Shown here one piece after another: positions 54,202-62,002 of a stretch of DNA of 64,000 nt. This DNA comes from Legionella clemsonensis. GTDB taxonomy: Bacteria > Pseudomonadota > Gammaproteobacteria > Legionellales > Legionellaceae. The notes beneath the pieces are model-generated. The model saw only the letters and a program-made list of their open reading frames with translations, had not been told where the DNA came from and did no database searches. How positions within the stretch are numbered: the stretch's first letter is position 1; the number at the start of each line of letters is the position of its first letter. Position numbers and translations under genes: made by a program. The DNA is taken from assembly GCF_002240035.1 (NCBI RefSeq), contig NZ_CP016397.1, positions 1,514,501 through 1,578,500 on the forward strand. The letters are read 5' to 3'.

Positions 54202-56310
54202 ATGGTTACTGAATTTCATTTCTTTGCAAATATGCCATATCACCTGCTGGTAGAGATTTACTTAAGCCTGCCCGCCAGCAAAATCCTTGAGTCGAGCATA
54301 ATAAATAAAAATCATCGTATGGCTGCCATAGAAGCTTTATTTAAAAAAAATGATAAGGAAGCAAGACATATTCAAGCCAGGCTTTTAAAAAAGTGGGCGA
54401 AAGAGCAGACCATTAATATACCGCAAAATGACAATATAGTTTGGAATGCCATTCGCAGAAATTCCTGTAATACTATTTATCGTTGGTATGGTCTTGTCCT
54501 CCTTGCAAGAAAAAAAGGAATTAGTTTAAATCTTCCAGATCATCTCTTAACCCACTCTCTTACTGCTTGTCAAAAGCTTGAGGGGGAGCGTTCTGTTCAA
54601 AAAATAGCTTTGGATTTTCTCTCTTGTTTTGCAGTGACAGCAAACACAGAACAACTACAAATCCTTATAAATGCTGTCGCTGCTCAATCACATTGGCCTT
54701 TTAAATTTTCTATTTTGAAAAGAATTGAAGCAGTTATCCCTCAAGAAACACTGAACACTTTTGTTCAGGAGAGTATTAAATTTGTTAAAAATGACGCCTC
54801 GCCTTTAATTCCTGATGAAGAAGATTGCTTTATGAGGCACTATTTGCCCCGGGTTAATAAACAAGAGGCTTCTGAATTATTACAGTTCATTTTAAACGAA
54901 GAAGCGTGTGAAACTCATGAACAACAGTATGTGGTATTAAGAAAAAAATTGCAGGCCTTGAGCTATATTGCAAAGCAGTTAAGTCAAACCGATTTGGGTT
55001 TGGCCTTTGATTTTGTATATAAAAACCTCGACTCTACCTTGAGTATCCCAAGTTTGTATTATCCTTCCACTATTAAAGATATTGCATGGAGCATCCTCAG
55101 GACATTCATGCCTCGATTAAACCAGAAACAGCTTGCACAAGTGATAGTTAAAATTAACAGCATGCTCAATAAGGATAGTTCTTTACTTTCTCTCGTGGAT
55201 GCCGCATGCATCTTGTGGAGGCTTACTAATAGAACAAATGTCCTCTCAACTCACCCCTCTTTCCCAAAGATAATTAGCAATCTTCAATTATTGGTTGATG
55301 CTAATTTTCAGGATTCGCGATTACTAACTATTTTCTTTGATATTTTGCCTTTGATTGCTTCCTATATTGATGAGGAGAGGCGACAATCAGCGCTCAAAAC
55401 GATTAAGAAAGCAATAACTGGCGAAATTCTGGATTATTCCAATAGTTACCTTGTTACCGGTATCCTTGCTGCCCTTTCCTCTTTTAGTAACTATCTTAAT
55501 GAAGAACAAGTGAATGAATTTTTTAGTATCGCAAAGAATTTCAGGGATTCAAATTATGAATTTGCATTAAAAATTTTTATTGCTTTAGCTAAAGTGTTGG
55601 ACTCTGCAAAAATTAATGAAGTTATTGCATTAATTACAAGCAAAGAGAAGTCCAATTATATTACTGGTTTGCAATTTCAATTTTTAACCAATGCAGCTCA
55701 TCAGTTGGAAAAGCAGCATCTGGAAATAGTTAAACAATTCATTTTAGAAAACTCTTCTTATCCTTTGGTAATGAGGGATGAGCATCAGATTTTCCTTCGA
55801 GCAATGGATCAAAACGATCTGCAAATAATTTTGGATAAAGCAATTAAACTTCTTGAGCCTAAGGAGGATACTCAATGTGTTTCAACATGGGATATCCGAG
55901 CAGCCTTAAGTAGGATAAATATCTTGAGTAGCTACCTCAGTAAAAAGCAAATACAACAATCTGTGGAGAAAATTAATCCTATAATCTCTCAAAACTTTAA
56001 AAAATTAGAGGGAGCAGAAATTAAGCTTTACTTAGAATATATAATGCTTGTTTTTGATAGAGGAGATTTAAAAATCCAAGCCTCAATGATACAGAACCTG
56101 CTTCATATGTACCGAAATCATGGAAGTTATTCAGTTAGAAATGCCTTAATAAATACACTGACCTGCTTCATTGTTCGGGGTAACATTAAGCAAGAAGATA
56201 TTAAAGACAAACTGCCAGAGCTTGAAAACAAGTTCATCAACTGTTTCTTAAACTTGTACGATCAAATCAAACAGGCTGAGACATTACCCCAGATTAAGTT
56301 AACGCTTTAG
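54202..56310 (+). CDS. F-box-like protein with helical (HEAT-type) repeats, putative effector (copy 1)
   Basis: About 702 residues. The N-terminus ANMPYHLLVEIYLSLPASKI, then LESSIINKNHRMAAIEALF fits the F-box consensus (LPxxLLxEIxxxLPxxxLxxxxxVxxxWxxxA), which would bind host SKP1. The rest is all-helical with HEAT/ARM-like repeats: FMPRLNQKQLAQVIVKINSM, ILAALSSFSNYLNEEQVNEF. Legionella is known to inject F-box effectors (LegU1, AnkB). It is a tandem paralogue of the next gene, with the N-terminal 110 residues most alike. I chose the ATG at 54202 because it aligns with the paralogue's start; an upstream ATG at 54154 overlaps the predicted promoter. Confidence 0.75.
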   Translation: MVTEFHFFANMPYHLLVEIYLSLPASKILESSIINKNHRMAAIEALFKKNDKEARHIQARLLKKWAKEQTINIPQNDNIVWNAIRRNSCNTIYRWYGLVLLARKKGISLNLPDHLLTHSLTACQKLEGERSVQKIALDFLSCFAVTANTEQLQILINAVAAQSHWPFKFSILKRIEAVIPQETLNTFVQESIKFVKNDASPLIPDEEDCFMRHYLPRVNKQEASELLQFILNEEACETHEQQYVVLRKKLQALSYIAKQLSQTDLGLAFDFVYKNLDSTLSIPSLYYPSTIKDIAWSILRTFMPRLNQKQLAQVIVKINSMLNKDSSLLSLVDAACILWRLTNRTNVLSTHPSFPKIISNLQLLVDANFQDSRLLTIFFDILPLIASYIDEERRQSALKTIKKAITGEILDYSNSYLVTGILAALSSFSNYLNEEQVNEFFSIAKNFRDSNYEFALKIFIALAKVLDSAKINEVIALITSKEKSNYITGLQFQFLTNAAHQLEKQHLEIVKQFILENSSYPLVMRDEHQIFLRAMDQNDLQIILDKAIKLLEPKEDTQCVSTWDIRAALSRINILSSYLSKKQIQQSVEKINPIISQNFKKLEGAEIKLYLEYIMLVFDRGDLKIQASMIQNLLHMYRNHGSYSVRNALINTLTCFIVRGNIKQEDIKDKLPELENKFINCFLNLYDQIKQAETLPQIKLTL

Positions 56311-56359
56311 CTCCTTCGTTTTCATATCCGTCTCTTTAAATAAAATTCTGTTTTATCTA

Positions 56360-56404
56360 TGGGTAAAATTACCTATTAAAAAACTATTGAAGCAATGCGA
56401 AAAT
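56360..56404 (+). promoter_or_regulatory. Palindrome plus extended -10 before the second F-box-like gene
   Basis: GGGTAAAATTACCT (56361-56374) is a near-perfect version of the palindrome at 54120. TGC-GAAAAT (56396-56404) repeats the downstream element exactly, with a centre-to-hexamer offset of 31.5 bp. The start codon is at 56449. Confidence 0.6.
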
Positions 56405-56448
56405 AGTACATATTTTAGGATTTTGGATTAAAACTTAAACGGACTCTT

Positions 56449-58512
56449 ATGACTGCTCACTTTGCTTTTTTCGACAATATACCCGATCACGTTTTGATAA
56501 ATATCTACTTCAATATGCCAGCCAATAATATTCTTAAAGCGGGTATGGCAAATAAAAGACATCATGCAGCCGCTATAGAAGCCTTGTTTAAAAAAAACGA
56601 TGAGCAGGCACAAGCTATCCAATTGCTACTTTTCAAGAAATGGTTAAAGGAAAATCCTTCTGTAAGTATTCCCCGAAATGACAATACTATATGGGATGCA
56701 ATTCGCAGAAATTCATGCAGCATTGATTTTCGTTGGGCTGGACTTGCTGTGCTTAGCAAAAAAAGAGGAATTGATTTAACAATTAGAGATGATTTCTTTA
56801 CATTTCTTTCTAAGTATTTTTTTAATATGGATAAGCAAGCAGCTACTTATGCACTTCATCGGAAAATGGCCTTGCATTTTTTTGCTTGTTTTATTGAAAT
56901 AGCAACTCCTGATCAACAGCCAATCATTTTTGGAATTCTTATTAAGGCTCTTTCCGATAGCGATAAAAGTATAGCAAGTTCGGCATGCCAAATTCTTCGA
57001 AACATAACGAAAGATTTCCTTACAACTAATTTTGATTTCTTTGCACGTCAGAGTATAGAGATAATTAAAAGCGACACATCTTTAACTGAGGCAGAACGCC
57101 ATTATATAAGCTATTTTTTGCCACAACTTAATAGAGAAGACCGCTTAACTCTATTGCACTTTATTGCTGCTCAGGAAAATTCACCAGAAATACAGCAGAA
57201 ACAGTTACTGGCCTGGCAGTACCTTACAGACAAAACCAATGATGAGCTCAAATTGGCCTTTGCTTTTGTGTGGAAAAGTTTAAATTCAACACAACCCATT
57301 TCTATCAAAAAACAAGCCTGGGAAACACTCTCGGTACTGCTACCTCAATTATCCAAAATACCTCTTAGGCAATCAATACTTGAAATAAACAGTATGCTTA
57401 AAACGGGCTCAACTGAATTGGTGCAACAAGTGTTAAAGACCGTATTAAAAAGGAATATACCTACTATAGCTTCTCATGCACTTTTTCATAAGATTTTGAA
57501 AACATTGCTAAATTTTATTAAGAATAATCGAGGCGGAGGAGTTGCTTCCTGTTCCCTTAATACCCTGGCTCTTGCAGCTAATCATCTCGATCAAAAAAGC
57601 CGGCAAAAGTCAATTAAAGTAATTATAGATACTATAAACACTACTCAGGAGGATAACATACGTCATGCTGCTTTTGACGCCCTTTCCTCTTTCGGCCCAC
57701 ATCTCGATGATGAACAGATAAGTTCACTGTTTGACCAGGCAATGAATTATGCTCGCTCGCTTGAATTTTTTGATTTTACATTGCAAATTTTCATCGCCAT
57801 CATTGATAGGTTGCCCACCGAAAAAATTGCTCAGGCTATTGAAATTGTGGCGCTAAAAAATATTAGTAATTTATCAGCTATTGTTTCTTTAAAATTAATT
57901 TTTTACACCCGCTTGGCCTCAAAATTGGAAGAGCGATATTTGGACAAAATTAATCAGACTATCCTGGAAGGATTTGAGCAATACGCTCCTGATTTGGCCA
58001 TTAGTGTGCTTCAAATTTTTCTTCCCAGACTGAGCCAGAATCAATACCAGCTATTCTTTGACAAGGCAATGGCTTTCTTTGACTGCAAAGAGTGCGGAAA
58101 ATGGCAATCTGGCTTGAAAATTATCCATAGCATGAGTATCTATCTAAGCCCCCTGCAAATACAGCAATATCTACGGAAAGTGGGGCTTGCAATTTCTGAA
58201 GAATTGGATGCTGAAAGTACTGCATGGTATTTAAAAAATAAAGCCCTCCTTTTTGACAAGGTAAATCCAGAAATTCAGACACTAATGGTAGACACGCTGT
58301 GTCAGGCAGCTCATCATTTGGATTATCTGGTGAGAAGTACTTCAATACATGCTCTGAGCTATTTAATCGTTAGAGGCAATGTTAGTAGCAAAAACATTAA
58401 ACACAAATTACCTGAACCTGAAAGTGAGTTTCTCACTTATTTTTTAAATGCCTGTGAGCAAATAAAACAAGCTGACGCATTGCCTACCATAAGTTATGGG
58501 ATTTCCTATTAA
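56449..58512 (+). CDS. F-box-like protein with helical repeats, putative effector (copy 2)
   Basis: A 687-residue paralogue of the preceding gene. The F-box-like start is DNIPDHVLINIYFNMPANNI, then LKAGMANKRHHAAAIEALFK. Corresponding stretches such as IEALFKKNDEQAQAIQ and WDAIRRNSCSIDFRW show the tandem duplication, while the repeat region has diverged. Helical repeats continue to EQIKQADALPTIS, close to the EQIKQAETLPQIK end of copy 1. The two likely target different host proteins through the same ubiquitin-ligase hook, if the F-box is real. Its own copy of the palindrome implies separate but co-regulated transcription. Confidence 0.75.
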   Translation: MTAHFAFFDNIPDHVLINIYFNMPANNILKAGMANKRHHAAAIEALFKKNDEQAQAIQLLLFKKWLKENPSVSIPRNDNTIWDAIRRNSCSIDFRWAGLAVLSKKRGIDLTIRDDFFTFLSKYFFNMDKQAATYALHRKMALHFFACFIEIATPDQQPIIFGILIKALSDSDKSIASSACQILRNITKDFLTTNFDFFARQSIEIIKSDTSLTEAERHYISYFLPQLNREDRLTLLHFIAAQENSPEIQQKQLLAWQYLTDKTNDELKLAFAFVWKSLNSTQPISIKKQAWETLSVLLPQLSKIPLRQSILEINSMLKTGSTELVQQVLKTVLKRNIPTIASHALFHKILKTLLNFIKNNRGGGVASCSLNTLALAANHLDQKSRQKSIKVIIDTINTTQEDNIRHAAFDALSSFGPHLDDEQISSLFDQAMNYARSLEFFDFTLQIFIAIIDRLPTEKIAQAIEIVALKNISNLSAIVSLKLIFYTRLASKLEERYLDKINQTILEGFEQYAPDLAISVLQIFLPRLSQNQYQLFFDKAMAFFDCKECGKWQSGLKIIHSMSIYLSPLQIQQYLRKVGLAISEELDAESTAWYLKNKALLFDKVNPEIQTLMVDTLCQAAHHLDYLVRSTSIHALSYLIVRGNVSSKNIKHKLPEPESEFLTYFLNACEQIKQADALPTISYGISY

Positions 58513-58577
58513 TCCTGCACTTGCTTAATCTTTAAGGTCATTAAATAATCTTTTAAAGAGATAAATTTTGCTTTTCT

Positions 58578-59453
58578 ATGAGAAAACCCAATGTCCTATG
58601 TTTTATTCCCTATTTTCTGATAATTTATCTTTTATCGGGGATAACTCAGGCTGAAACTCAACCGCCTTCTCAAGGTAATTTTGCATTACCCTCAGCGCAG
58701 CAGCCTGGCCCTTTCACTTCTTTTGGCCAAAATATAATTGATAAAAATCAGCTACAGCTTTTTGTTGACTTCGATTATTTAAAAAGTGTGGATGAATACT
58801 CCGTGCAAGTACCCTTTAATGCACTTTATGGTTTATCTGATCAAGCTTCATTTTTAGTGACACTACCATGGACTGTGAACTATGTAGATAAATTTTACCA
58901 CTCCTCTGGAGTCGGAGACATAAGCTTTCAAGTTGAATATGTGCTCTATGAAAAAAGCAATGCAAGCTATGACGATCAAATTACTCTTGTTAATGGTTTA
59001 ACACTCCCGACAGGCTCTTTTAAAAAATCTCCCACGGATACAGGAGCAACAACTGTTTTTATAGGAACCACTTTTAGCAGAATGTCAGTAAATTGGCTCT
59101 TGTTTGCTTCTCCCGGCATATCATGGGCTACCAAAAATAAGAATATACAATTAGGTACAGAATATTTATACCAATGTGGTATAGGTAGGAATTTTCACAG
59201 TGTTCCCGGTCAATATATATTTTTTCTTTTAGGTGAATTAAATGGTACTTATACTGAAAAAAATAAGGTTAGTGGTTACTCTATTCCTGACTCCGGAGGT
59301 AATATTATTTATGCCACGCCCTCATTATGGTTTTCGACCAAACAATGGTTCATTCAGCTAGGAGTATCCTTCCCTGTTAGTCAATATTGGAATGGAGATC
59401 AAAATAAAAATAATTACGTCGCATCAGCTACGACAGGATGGACCTTTTACTGA
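58578..59453 (+). CDS. Outer-membrane beta-barrel protein (MetA-pathway/transporter-like)
   Basis: A 291-residue protein with a signal peptide (VLCFIPYFLIIYLLSGITQA). The mature part alternates polar and hydrophobic residues in short strands (LQLFVDFDYLK, FLVTLPWTVNYVDKF, GDISFQVEYVLYE) and ends in an aromatic (WTFY), the typical BAM signal. The pattern NGLTLPTGSFKKSPTDTGAT resembles the phenol-degradation MetA-pathway outer-membrane family. The function is unknown. The stop codon is about 60 bp before the start chosen for the PP2C-like gene. Confidence 0.8.
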   Translation: MRKPNVLCFIPYFLIIYLLSGITQAETQPPSQGNFALPSAQQPGPFTSFGQNIIDKNQLQLFVDFDYLKSVDEYSVQVPFNALYGLSDQASFLVTLPWTVNYVDKFYHSSGVGDISFQVEYVLYEKSNASYDDQITLVNGLTLPTGSFKKSPTDTGATTVFIGTTFSRMSVNWLLFASPGISWATKNKNIQLGTEYLYQCGIGRNFHSVPGQYIFFLLGELNGTYTEKNKVSGYSIPDSGGNIIYATPSLWFSTKQWFIQLGVSFPVSQYWNGDQNKNNYVASATTGWTFY

Positions 59454-59512
59454 TAAGTTCACTAAGCAGAATGACGTCTACAATTATTATAAAATGCTTG
59501 TCTGGAGTTACA

Positions 59513-60514
59513 ATGATTGAAATCATTTCTCTACCTGGAAAAGTTGACGTAGAGAATGAAAACAGGAAATATAAGTTTGGATGCTGTGAAGCCAGACATG
59601 CTCGCCCTACTCAAGAAGATGCTTTAGCCTGGTGTGTTATTGACAGAAAAAAAATAAGACATCTGACACCACAAGAGTTAGGAAAACGCTTATGGACGAC
59701 TTACAAACAACTCGATGAGGAAGTGAACTATCTAGTGGAGAAAAGTGGAACCACCGCTTCTACTATTGTCTACGATGGCCAACATCATCTTTTAGTCGCC
59801 ACATTGGCCGATGCAGCTTCATTTATAATCCTTTATGATAAACAAGGGCAAGTTGTAAACGTAGCCCGGTTAAACTCGGTGATTCATAAACCCAATTTGC
59901 CCGCGGAAAAAGAGCGAATAAAAAAGCTTGGTGGCTTTATTACTTACGATGGAAATGCTTATCGAGTAAATGGTGTTTTAGCTGTATCTCGAGCTATTGG
60001 TGATTATGCTATTAAAGGTAAAGTCGCTGAAAAATTAATATCCTCAAACGCTACAATAGATATTGTTAATTTAAATACTTTATTAAGTCAAAATAAGCTT
60101 GTGGATAAATTACAGGTTATTACAACTTGTGACGGTTTCACTGATGCTGCGGGTTATGAAGCAACTAAAAGTGTACAAGAAAGCTACCTTGCTAATACCT
60201 TAGCCAATCTTAATGATGGCAAGCCTGGGCAAAAAACAGAGAAAGAGATTGCAAAGTATCTGGTTCAAAAAGCAAAGCGCCACTCATGGGACAATATATC
60301 TGTAGGTGTACAATCGCTAATATCCGGGCAACCCATTCTTTTAGGGGTTTACGATGGTCATGGCGGAAATCAAACAGCACGGTTTGTAGCTCAACACGTG
60401 GCACATACTTTTCTTGACCAATGTCTTCTTTCCAGTATTGATTACGCCAACCAAAATTTAAGTACTAACAACAATGAGACGGCCTATAGAAGAGACAATG
60501 AAAAGGGTATTTAA
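59513..60514 (+). CDS. PP2C-like phosphatase with rearranged motif order, putative effector
   Basis: A 333-residue protein. Motif 1 is RPTQEDAL (Arg31, Glu35, Asp36). Then come GTTAS (79-83), LADAAS (Asp100), HKPNLPAEKERIKKLGGFIT, RVNGVLAVSRAIGD, TTCDGFTDAAG (Asp207) and WDNISVGV (Asp260). The DGHGG motif, normally just after motif 1, is found only near the C-terminus: ILLGVYDGHGGNQTARFVAQ (Asp281). All expected metal ligands are present, so the fold could close with the strand supplied from the other end. I chose the ATG at 59513, with GGAG upstream, over in-frame codons inside the barrel gene. It may act as a Ser/Thr phosphatase on host proteins (inference). Confidence 0.8.
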   Translation: MIEIISLPGKVDVENENRKYKFGCCEARHARPTQEDALAWCVIDRKKIRHLTPQELGKRLWTTYKQLDEEVNYLVEKSGTTASTIVYDGQHHLLVATLADAASFIILYDKQGQVVNVARLNSVIHKPNLPAEKERIKKLGGFITYDGNAYRVNGVLAVSRAIGDYAIKGKVAEKLISSNATIDIVNLNTLLSQNKLVDKLQVITTCDGFTDAAGYEATKSVQESYLANTLANLNDGKPGQKTEKEIAKYLVQKAKRHSWDNISVGVQSLISGQPILLGVYDGHGGNQTARFVAQHVAHTFLDQCLLSSIDYANQNLSTNNNETAYRRDNEKGI

Positions 60515-60931
60515 ATCATTTTGTATATAATCAGCATACGCGGCAAGCAGATATTTTCTTTCTAACTCAGGATTAAGCCCTACCAGTTCATTAAACTTGG
60601 CACGAATATCACCTGGTTTAACTTTACAACTATCCCGCTCTTCTCCTGAGAAAAACTCAGTCCGAGAGCCTCATCGGTTATCCAATCAGCAATATTCGTG
60701 AAACCATGATTACATTCTACTGAGTCAGCTAATATTGTTCCTCTATTGAGAAGAAAATTTCTGAAATTGAGGGCTTTTTTGCTCAAAATTAGATGCTTTT
60801 ACCCCTGAAAGTATAGTAAATCGCTTGGGGATTTCGTTGTGGATAAAACTGCCTAACGAGTAGTGTTTATTTTCATCAACGATCTGGTTTTTCTCTAAAC
60901 AATATTGCATTTTTACGTTAAAATAGAGCAC
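60458..60931 (-). pseudogene. Decayed gene of unknown family
   Basis: Several overlapping minus-strand fragments read like one protein broken by frameshifts. The first is MLYFNVKMQYCLEKNQIVDE through IPKRFTILSGVKASNFEQ. A second frame gives LLNRGTILADSVECNHGFTN and IADWITDEALG. A third gives KPGDIRAKFNELVGLNPELE through KYLLAAYADYIQNDLNTL and a stop codon at 60458. The 3' part lies antisense to the end of the PP2C-like gene. The family is unknown. Confidence 0.55.
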
Positions 60932-60953
60932 TTATTATGCGGATATTAATAAA

Positions 60954-61844
60954 ATGCCAGTTTCTCATATTTTACTTGCTCTACTAGTTGCTCTTGTGTG
61001 GGGCATTAATTTTCTTTTTGTAAAGTTAAGTCTTGAAGAAATATCCCCGTTGTTTCTCTGTACTTTAAGATTTCTATTGGCCAGTATTCCTGCCGTTTTT
61101 TTTATAAAACCTCCGGCAGTACCTTTTAAACTTGTCCTGTCTTATGGCCTGATAATGTTTGCTTTACAATTTTCCTTGCTTTTTCTTGGAATGCATGCCG
61201 GTATGACGCCTGGAATGGCCTCTTTACTAATTCAGGTACAGGTTTTCTTTAGTGTATTTTTTGCCTCCGTATTTTTAAAAGAGCAACCCAATCCCTTACA
61301 AATTCTGGGTGCTCTTGTAGCCTTCATAGGCATTGGCTTAGTCGCTTTGCATTTGGATAGTAATATTTCCGTGTTAGGTTTTATTTTAATATTAGGTTCA
61401 GCTGCAACCTGGGGAATCGGTAATTTAATTACTAAAAAAGCAACCAAAGTTAATATGATTGCTCTCGTAGTATGGGGCAGTTTTGTTGCTATTATACCAA
61501 TGTTTCTCATAACACTGACCTTTGAAGGAGCTACCAGTGTGATCAACACTTACAATCACCTAACGTGGCGTGGCCTCTCTTCTTTAGCTTATATTGTTTA
61601 TATTTCCACTTGGGTAGGATACGGCGTTTGGAACTGGCTGGTAAGCCGTTATCCAGTAAGTATGATAGTGCCCTTCACACTGTTAGTTCCCGTTGTTGGA
61701 ATTTTAAGTTCCGTCATTATTCTTGGTGAGCCTTTTCAGCGTTGGAAACTGGCAGCCGGATTACTCGTGATAAGCGGTCTTTGTATTAATGTACTGAGTA
61801 ACCGGTTATTGAATATAAAGGTAAGTCGAACAGCTATAGAATAA
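60954..61844 (+). CDS. eamA: EamA-type exporter (O-acetylserine/cysteine exporter-like)
   Basis: A 296-residue inner-membrane protein with about ten helices. The phrases LLALLVALVWGINFLFVKLS and PLFLCTLRFLLASIPAVFF, then GYGVWNWLVSRYP and FTLLVPVVGILSSVIILGE, follow Escherichia coli EamA closely, which exports O-acetylserine and cysteine. A similar drug/metabolite transporter is at 18556, but sequence details differ. It has no obvious operon partner. Substrate is inferred from similarity only. Confidence 0.82.
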   Translation: MPVSHILLALLVALVWGINFLFVKLSLEEISPLFLCTLRFLLASIPAVFFIKPPAVPFKLVLSYGLIMFALQFSLLFLGMHAGMTPGMASLLIQVQVFFSVFFASVFLKEQPNPLQILGALVAFIGIGLVALHLDSNISVLGFILILGSAATWGIGNLITKKATKVNMIALVVWGSFVAIIPMFLITLTFEGATSVINTYNHLTWRGLSSLAYIVYISTWVGYGVWNWLVSRYPVSMIVPFTLLVPVVGILSSVIILGEPFQRWKLAAGLLVISGLCINVLSNRLLNIKVSRTAIE

Positions 61845-62002
61845 GACGATTTTGTCTCGCAAATTTTTTGATTTTTATTGTCTATAATTTTTAATTACTA
61901 CGGAAGAAATTCTGAGTCTCTAGTTAACTGGAAGTTAATCTATTGACTCATTAGACAAGGAGCGGAAGCAACTCTAATTTTACTTGAGTTAACCGAATAG
62001 TT
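61845..62002. other. Short intergenic region
   Basis: 158 bp, AT-rich. No hairpin with a T-run is evident after the exporter gene. An AAGGAG at 61958-61963 is too far from the next start codon to be its ribosome site, so the start of the last gene is less certain. Confidence 0.35.

Noticed and set aside
60580-60931. Two short minus-strand frames as separate small genes
   Set aside because: They overlap and continue one another across frameshifts, so a single decayed gene explains them better.
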